A DNA stretch of 35,340 nucleotides from Paenibacillus sp. Marseille-Q4541 (GCF_018310695.1 NZ_JAGXCY010000042.1:1-35340), one strand, 5' to 3'. Positions 1 through 8,276 are shown, numbered from the stretch's first letter. The notes: generated from the sequence alone by a model not told the origin. Numbers and translations: made by a program.

Positions 1-13
1 TTATTAAGAAACC

Positions 14-505
14 TCAGTTATCCCTCTCTACAACGGCACTTAATATCTCTTCTGTTTTAATCTTAAGTAATTTTTCCAAGAACCTTGTCGTTCCTAAAAC
101 TATTTGAATGTCTTCCTCTGTTTGAACGTTTTCCATTTTCTTTTTTTGAATCAGTTCATTTATAACTTCTTTGAAAGCATTTGTTTTTATAAGCCATTCT
201 CCAACTAGTTCCTTAGTTGCGTCTCTCTCGTATTCGTTTTTGACAGCAAATAAGCTTTTCGTTTTTGTTTCTCTCAGTATTATTGAACTAAATTCAGAAT
301 TCATACGAATGCGAAAATAATTCTTTTGACTGTCATAATATTTTTCTTCCCTTAGCAAAAAATACTCTATCCCTAAAATTATTTCGTAATAAGGGTCTAT
401 CTCTGTAGGATAATGAAGCTTTTTTACGTCAAGATTTTTCACAAAGTCTAAATAGGTTTCCAATCCATAATGAGTATTAATTATTTTTGCATCCATTACA
501 TTCAT
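14..505 (-). CDS. hypothetical protein, 163 aa
   Basis: I do not recognise a family. The ATG at 505 is preceded by a good ribosome binding site (GGGAG about 7 bases upstream), so it looks like a real gene. The product is soluble, rich in Lys, Glu and Ile, with no signal peptide, membrane segment or Cys pairs, and is probably mostly alpha-helical. The middle (about residues 60-110) is charged and the C-terminal third is predicted helical. It is transcribed away from the alcohol dehydrogenase gene and separated from it by a long gene-poor gap, so the neighbourhood gives no functional clue. Confidence 0.6.
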   Translation of the reverse strand: MNVMDAKIINTHYGLETYLDFVKNLDVKKLHYPTEIDPYYEIILGIEYFLLREEKYYDSQKNYFRIRMNSEFSSIILRETKTKSLFAVKNEYERDATKELVGEWLIKTNAFKEVINELIQKKKMENVQTEEDIQIVLGTTRFLEKLLKIKTEEILSAVVERDN

Positions 506-590
506 GATTTCACTCCCTTTTCACCATCCGGAAATTGTTATGATATCGGATACATTTACCGAATTCACACAAATTAGCCTAGTTGCTTTT

Positions 591-749
591 TTACACTGCA
601 TGTCCACCAAACTCGTTCCGAAGGATAGCTATGACTTTACCGGTAAAGGTATCCCTATCTAAAGACCGGTACCGCATAAAAAGAGACATGGCGATGACTT
701 GAGTAGTACTTTGTTCTTTTTTCAGAACTTGCACGAGTAATGATTTGTG
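591..749 (-). other. short coding-like open frame, possible gene remnant
   Basis: A 53-codon open stretch runs from a stop at 750-752 to a stop at 591-593. Its residues look protein-like (for example SLDRDTFTGKVIAILRNEFG near the end). The first in-frame ATG is at 689, leaving 32 codons, and no convincing ribosome binding site precedes it. It could be a remnant of a larger gene or a chance open frame. I recognise no family. Confidence 0.2.
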
Positions 750-1084
750 CTACTCTCAGTTTACTGGTGATACGTTAGTATAATAAGTATATTCCAATAT
801 TGAAAGTTCACACTTTAATTTCACCTAGTAACAAAAAAGGAATATAGTATCAAATTGTATACTATTAAAACCTAAAGGAATAAGTCCTTGATAGTAGGAT
901 CCTGCGGACCAACAAACTAAGTAAGGAAATTATGTTGCATTTGATCAATAGCGAAAAAACAAGTGCCATCTTCATTTTTTTATTCCAACGTCTAGAATTT
1001 ACAAATTTTAAAAGCGCAGATTTTTAGATTTATTTTAACTGTTCTCTCAAAGATTGTGGCTATTGCGCACGATTTAGGTAGTTG

Positions 1085-1122
1085 AAAAGGCGTACATCTG
1101 ATAACAGATTAGTACGCTTTTT
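1085..1122 (+). terminator. intrinsic terminator, orphan
   Basis: GCGTACATCTG (1090-1100) pairs with CAGAT-ta-GTACGC (1105-1117) around an ATAA loop and is followed by TTTTTCC. There is no intact plus-strand gene upstream, so it probably belonged to a lost gene. Confidence 0.6.
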
Positions 1123-1269
1123 CCATCTCATTTTTAATGTCAAATCGGGAGTTGAACTGGAGTAAACGCCCTATTTAGTTAAATAGAACTAAAAATAAAA
1201 AAAAAGTATATTAATTTCTTCAATGGGTATTATAAGAGTTATATGAATTTATAATAGGAGGTTTTACTT

Positions 1270-2418
1270 GTGAAAGCAGTTACTTTTCAAGGTTCCAAGG
1301 ATATGCAGGTGAAAGAAGTTCCAGATGCGAAGCTTCAACAAAAAGACGATATTGTTGTGCGCATTACATCAACAGCGATATGTGGGTCTGATTTACATAT
1401 TTATCAAGGTGCCTTGCCAGCTGAAAAAGATTATGTAGTTGGCCACGAGCCCATGGGTATTGTAGAAGAGGTCGGACCAGAGGTAACAAAAGTGAAAAAA
1501 GGGGATAGAGTGGTCATCCCATTTAACATTTCATGTGGAAGCTGTTACTATTGCCAGCATGATTTGGAGAGCCAATGTGATAATTCTAACCCAAATCCAG
1601 AAGTTGATACAGGCGGATATTTTGGATTTACGGAGCGTTACGGGAATCATCCGGGTGGACAGGCTGAATATTTGCGTGTTCCCTATGGAAATTTTATGCC
1701 TTTCGTGATTCCTGAATCTGTTGAACTTGAAGATGAAGCATTACTGTTTATGTCTGATGTACTGCCAACTGCTTATTGGAGCATTGAAAGTGCAGGAGTG
1801 AAAAAAGGGGATACAGTTGCCGTGCTCGGCTGTGGACCCATTGGTTTGATGGCGCAAAAGTTTGCCTGGATGAAAGGCGCAAAAAGAGTCATTGCCGTCG
1901 ATAATCTTCCCTATAGGCTTGAACGTGCCAAAAAAATGAACAATGTTGAGATTTTTAATTTTGATGAATTTGATGATATGATTTCTATGGGTTCCCATAT
2001 TAAAGAAATTACAAGTGGCGGTGTAGATGCCGTCATTGATTGCGTAGGGATGGATGGGAAAAAAACACCAATCGAAGCTGTCGAACAAAAGATGAAGCTT
2101 ATTGGCGGAACCATCAGCCCGATCGAAATCGGTATGAGTGCTGTGAGAAAATTTGGAACGCTGCAGCTGACGGGGGTCTACGGCTCTAAATATAACCAGT
2201 TCCCTTTAGGAAACATATTTGAAAGAAATGTAAAAATAAAAATGGGTCAGGCACCAGTCATCCATTACATGCCAATGCTCTTTAAAATGATTACGGAAGG
2301 AGAACTGGATCCAACAGAAATCGTCTCTCATAAATTGCGTCTAGACCAGGCGAGTGAAGCCTATCAAATCTTTAATGATCACGAAGATGGGTGTGTCAAA
2401 GTTGTTCTCAAACCCTGA
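1270..2418 (+). CDS. zinc-dependent alcohol/formaldehyde dehydrogenase, 382 aa
   Basis: Medium-chain dehydrogenase that should oxidise an alcohol or aldehyde adduct with NAD+ in the cytoplasm. The catalytic zinc site is visible as C38 in CGSD and the GHE motif at 58-60. The structural zinc lobe has C89, C92, C95 and C103. The Rossmann segment reads VLGCGPIGL near 185, and an Asp after the second strand (VIAVDN) favours NAD over NADP. Length fits class III-like or glutathione-independent formaldehyde dehydrogenases and Bacillus AdhB-type enzymes. The GTG start is set by an AGGAGG site 8 bases upstream. It is a single-gene unit closed by a strong terminator at 2464-2511. The substrate cannot be fixed from sequence. 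Confidence 0.93.
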   Translation: MKAVTFQGSKDMQVKEVPDAKLQQKDDIVVRITSTAICGSDLHIYQGALPAEKDYVVGHEPMGIVEEVGPEVTKVKKGDRVVIPFNISCGSCYYCQHDLESQCDNSNPNPEVDTGGYFGFTERYGNHPGGQAEYLRVPYGNFMPFVIPESVELEDEALLFMSDVLPTAYWSIESAGVKKGDTVAVLGCGPIGLMAQKFAWMKGAKRVIAVDNLPYRLERAKKMNNVEIFNFDEFDDMISMGSHIKEITSGGVDAVIDCVGMDGKKTPIEAVEQKMKLIGGTISPIEIGMSAVRKFGTLQLTGVYGSKYNQFPLGNIFERNVKIKMGQAPVIHYMPMLFKMITEGELDPTEIVSHKLRLDQASEAYQIFNDHEDGCVKVVLKP

Positions 2419-2463
2419 CCTTCCCAAAAAGTTATAACCATGTTTTTAACAATGAAGAACATT

Positions 2464-2511
2464 AAAAGCCCCGTTGGTAAAAGTGTAATTTTACGAACGG
2501 GGCTTTTTTAT
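2464..2511 (+). terminator. intrinsic terminator of the dehydrogenase gene
   Basis: AAAAGCCCCGTT and AACGGGGCTTTT form the outer stem. GGTAAAA and TTTTACG extend it with one mismatch around a short loop, and TTTTTT follows. It lies 45 bases after the dehydrogenase stop. Confidence 0.85.
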
Positions 2512-2593
2512 GCAAAAACAGCTATTTTAACTTTCGTTTAAGTCTAAAATCATTTTACGGATTCTCTAATTAGGGAATCGATTTTTTTAATTA

Positions 2594-2631
2594 GGGGTAC
2601 AGCCAACATTTCGCATAAAACATACGTTAAG
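2594..2631 (+). repeat. left terminal repeat of the miniature element
   Basis: A 38-bp Tn3-family end that begins GGGGTACAGCC and finishes ATACGTTAAG, with the outer end on the left. It is preceded by target copy AATTA. Confidence 0.85.
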
Positions 2632-2821
2632 CACATTTCGACATAGAAAAAACTCATTTTCTATACGCTAAGCCCATCAAGAATGTAATGAAACTTATTT
2701 TCGACCTATTAACTGAACATAGATAAGTGAATGAGTTATTGAACATCAACAAATGAGGAAAATCCTCATAAACCCTTTTGTTAGAAGGTGTTAAGGAACT
2801 CAAGGTTATCTGAACAAATTC

Positions 2822-2859
2822 CTTAGCGTATGTTTTTCGCTTTTCGTTGGTAGGACCCC
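2822..2859 (-). repeat. right terminal repeat of the miniature element
   Basis: Read on the minus strand it begins GGGGTCCTACC and finishes CATACGCTAAG, 38 bp. The outer end is at 2859 and is followed by the second AATTA copy. A spurious open frame (2654-2884) crosses it. Confidence 0.8.
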
Positions 2860-2921
2860 AATTACGGCGAATAAATGGTGTCAAAACTCAACAGGCTTGA
2901 ATTCTGGTTTAACTTGGAATA

Positions 2922-2959
2922 GGGGTACCGTCAGCAAAACGCGGATTTACAACGTTAAG
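2922..2959 (+). repeat. terminal repeat of the transposon remnant
   Basis: A 38-bp Tn3-family end starting GGGGTACCGTCAGC and ending ACAACGTTAAG. It is in the same orientation as the repeat at 3562-3599 and differs from it at only a few positions. Confidence 0.85.
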
Positions 2960-3022
2960 GGGATCTGGATACAAAAATAGCCAATTTTCACCACGTTAAG
3001 GATGTAATCGGCTTTAGAACTA

Positions 3023-3559
3023 TTATTGATTTAAAGACCGCAATGATTCTAAGTTGGTAACTCCTTTTGGATCGAAGCGATACTCTCCAAGGAAGTTGAT
3101 ATGTTCCCATCCTAATGGTTATATATGCTTTAATAAATCCTCCCGTAACATTCCTTTACTTTGAAGTAATTCGGTAGCTTTGCCTAGATAAACTGTATTC
3201 CATACACTAATTGCATTAATCAAGATGTTCAAAGCACTTGCGCGTTGCAATTGATCCTGCAGAGCACGTTCTCTCAGTTCTCCATGTTTTCCAAAGAAGA
3301 TGGATCGAGCCAGAGCATTCATGGCTTCTCCTTTGTTTAACCCACGTTGGATACGGCGGCGCATCGATTCGTTTGAGATGTAATCTAGTATAAAAATCGT
3401 CTTTTCGATTCTTCCCATTTCTCTAAGTGCCTTAGCAACCTTATTTTGCCGAGCATAAGAACCAAGTTTACCCATAATGAGGGCACCAGAGGCTTGCCCC
3501 TCCCGAATAGAATGTGCCAGACGCAAAACATCATCATAATTTTTACGTATAACCTTCAT
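3023..3559 (-). pseudogene. tnpA: truncated Tn3-family transposase (C-terminal fragment)
   Basis: The fragment aligns with the last ~180 residues of the intact transposase next door, starting at the KVIRKNYDDVLRLAHSIREG region. It keeps the catalytic-Glu segment (LNKGEAMNALARSIFFG). The 5' end is cut by the 3562 transposon end. The frame also has an internal stop at 3119-3121, where the neighbour reads HHMSPLGWEH. In-frame homology (PLGWEHINFLGEYRFDP) continues past it to the ancestral stop at 3023-3025. It cannot make an active transposase. Confidence 0.85.
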
Positions 3560-3561
3560 AT

Positions 3562-3599
3562 GGGGTACAGTCAGGAAAATGCGGATTTACAACGCTAAG
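3562..3599 (+). repeat. tnpA-side terminal repeat of the Tn1546-like element
   Basis: A 38-bp end reading GGGGTACAGTCAGG at the outside and TTTACAACGCTAAG inside, 36 bases from the tnpA stop codon. The five bases outside it (3557-3561) are CATAT. No second CATAT next to a matching end was found. Confidence 0.88.
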
Positions 3600-3635
3600 C
3601 CCATTTCCCCGACTATTCCCCCAGTTTTAACAACG

Positions 3636-6584
3636 TTAAGAAAGTTTCAAGGGTCTTAAAGAATCTAACGAGACCATTTTCTCCGAATTAAAATGGTATT
3701 CTCCAAGTAAATTAATATGTTCCCAACCTAGAGGTGACATATGGTGCAATAATTCTTCATTAAAACTACCTGACCGTTTTTGATATTCAACTGCCTTTGT
3801 TAGATGTAAAGTATTCCAGATACTGATGGCATTAATGATTATATTTAAGGCACTGGCCCTTTGCAATTGATGCTGTATGGTTCGTTCCCTAAGCTCACCT
3901 TGTTTTCCAAAGAAAATAGCCCTTGCCAATCCATTCATGGCTTCTCCTTTATTCAATCCTCGTTGTATTTTTCTTCTTAATGATTCATCCGATATATAAT
4001 TCAAAATAAAGATCGTTTTTTCTATTCGGCCCATCTCACGTAAGGCGGTAGCTAAGCTGTTTTGTCTTGAATAGGAACCTAGTTTCCCCATAATAAGGGA
4101 TGCTGAAACTGTTCCTTCCCTTATAGAATGAGCTAATCGCAAAACATCTTCATAATTTTCTTTAATGACCTTTGTATTTATTTGTCCACGTAAAATGGCT
4201 TCTAATTTTGGAGATTCGCTTGCTTTATCTATTGTAAATAATTTTGAATCTGATAAATCTCTTATTCTTGGAGCAAATTTAAATCCTAATAAATGAGTCA
4301 ATCCGAAAATTTGGTCTGTGTAACCCGCAGTATCTGTATAATGCTCTTCTATGTTTAAATCCGTCTCATGGTGCAACAAACCATCCAAAACATGAATCGC
4401 ATCCCTTGAATTAGTATGAATGATCTTTGTGTAGTAAGAAGAAAATTGATCACTAGTGAAACGGTAGATGGTGGCTCCTTTCCCCGTTCCATAATGTGGA
4501 TTTGCATCTGCATGTAGTGATGAAACTCCTAGCTGCATTCTCATACCATCTGACGAGGATGTTGTGCCGTCTCCCCAATAAGAAGACAATTGTAGCTTGT
4601 GATGAAAATTTACTAATACAGCTTGGGCTTTATTCATTGCGTCTTCATACATGCGCCATTGAGACACATTGGCTAGTTGCTTATATGTAAGCCCGGGTGT
4701 TGCTTGAGCCATTTTGCTCAAGCCAATATTCATTCCCATTCCTAAAAGAGCAGCCATAATAATGATTGTTTCTTCTTTATCTGGTTTTCGTTTGTTAGAA
4801 GCATGTGTAAATTGCTCATGAAATCCTGTTATATGGGCAACATCCATAAGTAAATCGGTTAATTTTATTCTTGGTAGCATCTGATACAGGCTTGCACTAA
4901 ATTTCTTTGCTTCTTCTGGAACATCTTTTTCTAATCGTGAAATCGACAGCTTTCCTTTTTCAAGAGAAACTCCATCTAACTTGTTGGAATTACCAGCTAA
5001 CCAGTGTAACCTCCCATTAAGGCTGCTAGTTCTCTCTGTAATATAATCCTTGAATGATAAACTAACCGATAATCTTGTATTCTCCTTCGTTTGATTCCAT
5101 GTATCTTCGGAAAACAAATATTCCTCAAAATCTCTATATTGTCTACTGCCCACAATAGAAACATCACCAGCCCGAATATGCTCCCGAAGTTCTGTTAAAA
5201 CAGCCATTTCATAGTAATGCCGATTGATTGTTGTACCATCATCCTCGTATAAATGCTTTTTCCACCGTTTTGAAATAAAATCCAAAGGTGAGTTATCAGG
5301 TACTTTTCGCTTCCCAGATTCGTTCATTCCTCGTATAAGTGGCTCATTCGCCTTTGTGGAATGAAATTCCAATACCCTTAATAGGGTTGGCGTATATTTT
5401 CTAAGAGAATAAAATCGTTTTTGCAGTAAGTCTAAATAGTCATAGTCGGCAGGACGTGCAAGCTCTTGAGCTTCTTCCACTGAAGAAACAAAAGAATTCC
5501 ATTCAATAACCGATTCTAAAACCTCAAAAACGTCTAGTTTTTCCCGTTTTGCTTTGATTAAAGCTTGTCCGATGTTCGTATAGTGTATAACCTTCTCATT
5601 CAGCTTTTTCCCGTTTTGTTTCTGAATTTCTTCTTGAGCCTTACGGCCTTTTGATAACAGACTGAGTATTTGTCTGTCATGAATTTCAAAGGCTTTATCC
5701 GTTAAATCCTGAGTAAGGTGTAATAAATAGACGGTTAAAATCGAGTATCGTTTATTTTCTTGAAAGTCACGGAACGCATAAGGCTCATATCTTGAACCTA
5801 AGCGAGATAGCTGTAACAAGCGATTGCGATGCAAATGATTAATTTGTACCGTTTCTAATTCCATACCTCGTATGTATTCGAGTCGTTCTATTACTTTTAG
5901 AAATGTTTCGGATGAAGGATGACCCGGTGGTTCCTTTAACCAACCCAATATCGTTTTATTGGAATCGGATGAATGTTGCGAAGTAATGATTTCTTCAAGC
6001 TTTTCTTTTTGCTCACTTGTTAGAGATTGACTAACTGTATTAAACAGCTTCTTTTCAGCCATTTCTCTCGCCTCCCACACTATTCTTTCAAGTGTAGTGA
6101 TAGCAGGCAGTATGATTTTGTTTTTTCTTAGAAAATCTATGCATTCATGCAGTAGATGAATGGCATCACCATTTTCCAAAGCTAATTGATGAAGGTGCTT
6201 AAATGTCATTCGATATTCACTCAAGGTAAAAGTTACAAAGTCGTATTCACTTCGAATTTCTTTCAAATGATCCCAAAGTGTATTTTCCCTTTGAGGATAA
6301 TAGCTAAGCGAGGATGGACTAGCACTGATTTGTTTCGATATATATTGTATAACCGAATCTGGGATGCTTTTAATATGAGTGTATGGCCAACCGGAATACC
6401 GAAGAATAGCTAATTGAACGGAAAACCCTAAACGGTTTTCTTCCCTCCTTCTCTTATTAATGATTTCTAAATCACGTTTGGAAAAGGTGAAGTAGGTCCC
6501 CAATATCCATTCATCTTCAGGAATTTGCATAAAAGCCTGTCTCTGTTCCGGTGTAAGCAATTCTCTACCTCTAGCAATTTTCAT
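3636..6584 (-). CDS. tnpA: Tn3-family transposase, Tn1546 type, 982 aa
   Basis: DDE transposase that binds the 38-bp ends and carries out replicative transposition through a cointegrate. The C-terminal half shows the catalytic core: Asp in SSYWGDGTTSSSDG, Asp in EEHYTDTAGYTDQ, and Glu in LNKGEAMNGLARAIFFG. The N-terminal half is the DNA-end binding region, starting MKIARGRELLTPEQRQAF. From memory the Tn1546 protein has 988 residues and reads LLQAVEI between KANEP and IRGMNE. Here that region is KANEPLIRGMNE, so six residues are missing in frame. Whether this affects activity is unknown. It is divergent from tnpR across the res region. Only a weak ribosome binding site precedes the ATG at 6584. 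Confidence 0.95.
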   Translation of the reverse strand: MKIARGRELLTPEQRQAFMQIPEDEWILGTYFTFSKRDLEIINKRRREENRLGFSVQLAILRYSGWPYTHIKSIPDSVIQYISKQISASPSSLSYYPQRENTLWDHLKEIRSEYDFVTFTLSEYRMTFKHLHQLALENGDAIHLLHECIDFLRKNKIILPAITTLERIVWEAREMAEKKLFNTVSQSLTSEQKEKLEEIITSQHSSDSNKTILGWLKEPPGHPSSETFLKVIERLEYIRGMELETVQINHLHRNRLLQLSRLGSRYEPYAFRDFQENKRYSILTVYLLHLTQDLTDKAFEIHDRQILSLLSKGRKAQEEIQKQNGKKLNEKVIHYTNIGQALIKAKREKLDVFEVLESVIEWNSFVSSVEEAQELARPADYDYLDLLQKRFYSLRKYTPTLLRVLEFHSTKANEPLIRGMNESGKRKVPDNSPLDFISKRWKKHLYEDDGTTINRHYYEMAVLTELREHIRAGDVSIVGSRQYRDFEEYLFSEDTWNQTKENTRLSVSLSFKDYITERTSSLNGRLHWLAGNSNKLDGVSLEKGKLSISRLEKDVPEEAKKFSASLYQMLPRIKLTDLLMDVAHITGFHEQFTHASNKRKPDKEETIIIMAALLGMGMNIGLSKMAQATPGLTYKQLANVSQWRMYEDAMNKAQAVLVNFHHKLQLSSYWGDGTTSSSDGMRMQLGVSSLHADANPHYGTGKGATIYRFTSDQFSSYYTKIIHTNSRDAIHVLDGLLHHETDLNIEEHYTDTAGYTDQIFGLTHLLGFKFAPRIRDLSDSKLFTIDKASESPKLEAILRGQINTKVIKENYEDVLRLAHSIREGTVSASLIMGKLGSYSRQNSLATALREMGRIEKTIFILNYISDESLRRKIQRGLNKGEAMNGLARAIFFGKQGELRERTIQHQLQRASALNIIINAISIWNTLHLTKAVEYQKRSGSFNEELLHHMSPLGWEHINLLGEYHFNSEKMVSLDSLRPLKLS

Positions 6585-6632
6585 TCAGTATCAGCCCATT
6601 TCTGTATTTTTCAATTTATTAGCTCAATTATA

Positions 6633-6716
6633 TATCAATAGAGTGTACTCTATTGATACAAGTATAGTAGACTGATAAAATCATAGTTAAGAGTGTCTCA
6701 TAAGACTTGTCTCAAA
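6633..6716. promoter_or_regulatory. putative resolution (res) site between tnpA and tnpR
   Basis: A near-perfect 26-bp dyad at 6633-6658 has TATCAATAGA and TCTATTGATA arms around GTGTAC. A smaller dyad, GTCT-cata-AGAC, lies at 6695-6706 just before tnpR. Tn3-family res sites have several resolvase-binding dyads in this position, and divergent tnpA and tnpR promoters normally overlap them. The assignment is by position and symmetry. Confidence 0.6.
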
Positions 6717-6730
6717 AACGAGGTGAAATT

Positions 6731-7306
6731 TTGCAGAAAATCGGTTATGTACGCGTCAGTTCGACTAGCCAAAATCCTTCAAGACAATTTCGGCAATTGA
6801 ACGAAATTGGAATGGATATTATTTATGAAGAAAAAACTTCAGGAGCCACAAAAGATCGTGAACAACTTCAAAAAATGTTAGAGGATTTACAGGAAGGTGA
6901 CATTATTTATGTTACAGATTTAACTCGGATCACTCGAAGTACGCAAGATTTATTTGAATTGATTGATTTAATACGAAATAAAAAGGCAAGCTTAAAATCA
7001 CTTAAGGATACATGGCTAGATTTATCAGAAGATAATCCATATAGCCAATTCTTAATTACGGTAATGGCTGGTGTTAACCAATTAGAGCGAGACCTTATTC
7101 GTATGCGTCAGCGTGAAGGAATTGAGCTCGCAAAGAAAGAAGGGAAGTTTAAAGGACGGTTAAAGAAATATCATAAAAATCACGCAGGAATGAATTATGC
7201 AGTAAAGCTATATAAAGAAGGAAATATGACTGTAAATCAAATTTGTGAAATTACAAATGTATCTAGAGCTTCTTTATATAGAAAGCTATCGGAAGGAAAA
7301 AAATAA
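6731..7306 (+). CDS. tnpR: serine resolvase, Tn1546 type, 191 aa
   Basis: Resolves transposition cointegrates at res. The N-terminal catalytic domain starts KIGYVRVSSTSQNPSRQF, with the nucleophilic Ser about residue 10. Downstream are TDLTRITRSTQDLFEL and a long dimer helix containing QLERDLIRMRQREG. A C-terminal helix-turn-helix (MTVNQICEITNVSRASLYR) follows. I chose the TTG at 6731 because GAGGTG lies 6 bases upstream and it gives 191 residues, the length I recall for Tn1546 resolvase. A longer version from TTG 6707 has no site of its own. It is followed by a terminator-like hairpin at 7498-7549. Confidence 0.93.
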   Translation: MQKIGYVRVSSTSQNPSRQFRQLNEIGMDIIYEEKTSGATKDREQLQKMLEDLQEGDIIYVTDLTRITRSTQDLFELIDLIRNKKASLKSLKDTWLDLSEDNPYSQFLITVMAGVNQLERDLIRMRQREGIELAKKEGKFKGRLKKYHKNHAGMNYAVKLYKEGNMTVNQICEITNVSRASLYRKLSEGKK

Positions 7307-7497
7307 GCATTCATTACTTATATTAAAAATTTCCGGGGATTGTGAAACAACGTACCTAACCAAGCAGGCTATTTCTATAATGAAGTATCAATATTTGTTT
7401 ATCTAACTAGGCACGATCATCAAAGGATTCCGAGTACATTTTAACGGAGATATACGCTAAACTCAGATTTAAAGCAAGGCTGTATTTTCCGAGAACA

Positions 7498-7549
7498 CTT
7501 TATAAAAAACAACCTTAGTCATTCACAAACGAAGGTTGTTTTTATAAAG
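7498..7549. terminator. bidirectional terminator
   Basis: CTTTATAAAAAACAACCTT (7498-7516) pairs with AAGGTTGTTTTTATAAAG (7532-7549) around a 15-base loop. It lies between tnpR on the plus strand and the end of the broken minus-strand gene at 7561, so it can serve both. The rest of 7307-7497 shows nothing recognisable. Confidence 0.75.
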
Positions 7550-7560
7550 TCATGGTCTAA

Positions 7561-8013
7561 TTAAAACAATTGCTGTCCCAAGAGCATACTTGAGACTGAA
7601 AAGGCACCAGCAGGTGGTAAAACATTAGTATATATGGGAGGTCCCAAACGGGGTGTAAAGGTTGTAGCAATCCAATTTCCATATTCACCAGCCAGCAAAG
7701 AGGGAGGTTTCATTATAAACCGTCCACTTAAAACGAAATGCCGAATGCTTATAGCGGTCTCATCAAATATTGTCAAGTTGCCAAAAAAGGAGGCATATGG
7801 TGAATCGAAACTTATTTATTTAGCGCTTTCGTCCCAATACCCATTAATCGGAATAGGTATACCACGAAAATTAACTGTACCTACTACTTTGTTGTCTACA
7901 ATGGAATCAATGGTAAGTATACCTCTAATAATGGATCTCCCCGCAATAGAAGCATCAATCCCCCATACGGATGGAAAGGGGATACTAACTTTGGCTGTCT
8001 TTGGAATTTTCAA
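7561..8013 (-). pseudogene. unknown 150-codon gene broken by one in-frame stop
   Basis: A TTG start at 8013 follows a strong AAGGAGAGG site. The frame reads 65 codons to a TAA at 7816-7818 and then stays open in the same frame to a stop at 7561. The codons on either side (GYWDESAK, stop, ISFDSPYASFFG) read as one continuous protein, so a single base change, such as AAA to TAA, probably inactivated it. The product is hydrophobic and Pro/Gly-rich (SIPFPSVWGIDASIAG near the start, PPIYTNVLPPAGAFSVSS near the end) with few charged residues, as in a beta-rich structural protein. I do not recognise the family. Internal restart after the stop would give 71 residues at most. Confidence 0.6.
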
Positions 8014-8162
8014 AATTAACCTCTCCTTGATTATTTTATGTATGGATTGAGTTGTATTTAATCATAATCCTGTAGTAATGATACAGTATATGCACAGAGA
8101 ATCACTTAGGTGTTTTGTTAAGAAAGAAGCATCAATAATCAATCAGCCTACTGTCTAGATGA

Positions 8163-8276
8163 ACAAGAGTTTGCCTGACCCACGAAAAATATGGAACATT
8201 AATTCCTGCTGCTCATAGATATGGTCTCGCATTTGGAAAATTTCTTAGCTTTAAAATAAATCATCTGATTCAATGA
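8163..8276 (+). other. coding-like fragment upstream of the kinase chimera
   Basis: A frame open from a stop at 8160-8162 to a TGA at 8274-8276 reads HEKYGTLIPAAHRYGLAFGK, which looks like real protein, but it has no start codon or ribosome binding site. It may be the tail of a gene cut by the rearrangement that made the neighbouring chimera. The surrounding 8014-8348 shows no other gene. Confidence 0.2.

Larger units (their letters stand above)
506..1269. other. 764-base gene-poor gap
   Basis: No intact gene is visible. The stretch holds a short coding-like open frame on the minus strand (591-749), an inverted repeat at 844-865 (ATAGTAT / ATACTAT around CAAATTGT), and an intrinsic terminator on the plus strand near 1085-1122 with no intact gene in front of it. 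An orphan terminator plus a frame fragment suggests decayed gene remnants, which fits the mosaic around it. The dehydrogenase promoter probably lies within about 1190-1250, but I see no clear -35/-10 pair. Confidence 0.5.
2594..2859. mobile_element. 266-bp Tn3-derived miniature inverted-repeat element (TIME-like)
   Basis: Two 38-bp Tn3-family terminal repeats face each other: 2594-2631 (outer GGGGTAC, inner ACGTTAAG) and 2822-2859 on the other strand (outer GGGGTCC, inner ACGCTAAG). By eye they match at 27 of 38 positions. The element is flanked by a perfect 5-bp direct duplication, AATTA at 2589-2593 and AATTA at 2860-2864, the duplication size expected for Tn3-family transposition. The interior has no transposase, so it is non-autonomous and depends on a TnpA supplied elsewhere. 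The size matches the published class of Tn3-derived miniature elements. The repeats resemble the Tn4430/Tn1546 branch. Confidence 0.85.
2922..3561. mobile_element. remnant of a Tn3-family (Tn1546-branch) transposon
   Basis: It consists of a 38-bp terminal repeat at 2922-2959 and the C-terminal part of a minus-strand tnpA (3023-3559). Everything beyond is replaced by the end of the next transposon at 3562. The remnant TnpA is close to, but clearly distinct from, the intact neighbour, so this is an older related element rather than a duplication of the same copy. Confidence 0.8.
3562..7306. mobile_element. Tn1546-like Tn3-family transposon (right end not found)
   Basis: The left end is a 38-bp repeat at 3562-3599 that, from memory, is nearly the Tn1546 end. 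Inside come tnpA on the minus strand, a res-like region, and a divergent tnpR, which is the Tn1546 layout. No vancomycin-resistance genes follow. I searched by eye for the opposite end (inner CTTAGCG, outer CCCC on the plus strand) from 7300 to 14000 and saw none, so the right boundary given is only the end of tnpR. The element may be truncated or its partner end may lie outside the window. It sits inside the tnpA of an older relative. Confidence 0.8.

Noticed and set aside
600..690. CGGTACCGCATAAAA as another Tn3 end
   Set aside because: It resembles the tip of the repeats only over a few bases, lacks the GGGG start and the ACGCTAAG inner part.
2654..2884. A 76-codon minus-strand open frame
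   Set aside because: It runs straight through the right repeat of the miniature element, starts at a TTG without a ribosome binding site, and matches no known pattern; the repeats and target duplication explain the region better.
3119..3559. The 146-codon tnpA fragment as a functional small protein
   Set aside because: It is homologous to the C-terminal part of the adjacent transposase, its ATG lies at the junction with another transposon end, and the homology continues past its stop.
7634..8050. A 138-codon plus-strand open frame
   Set aside because: It is antisense to the broken minus-strand gene, which has the better start signal and protein-like sequence on both sides of its stop.
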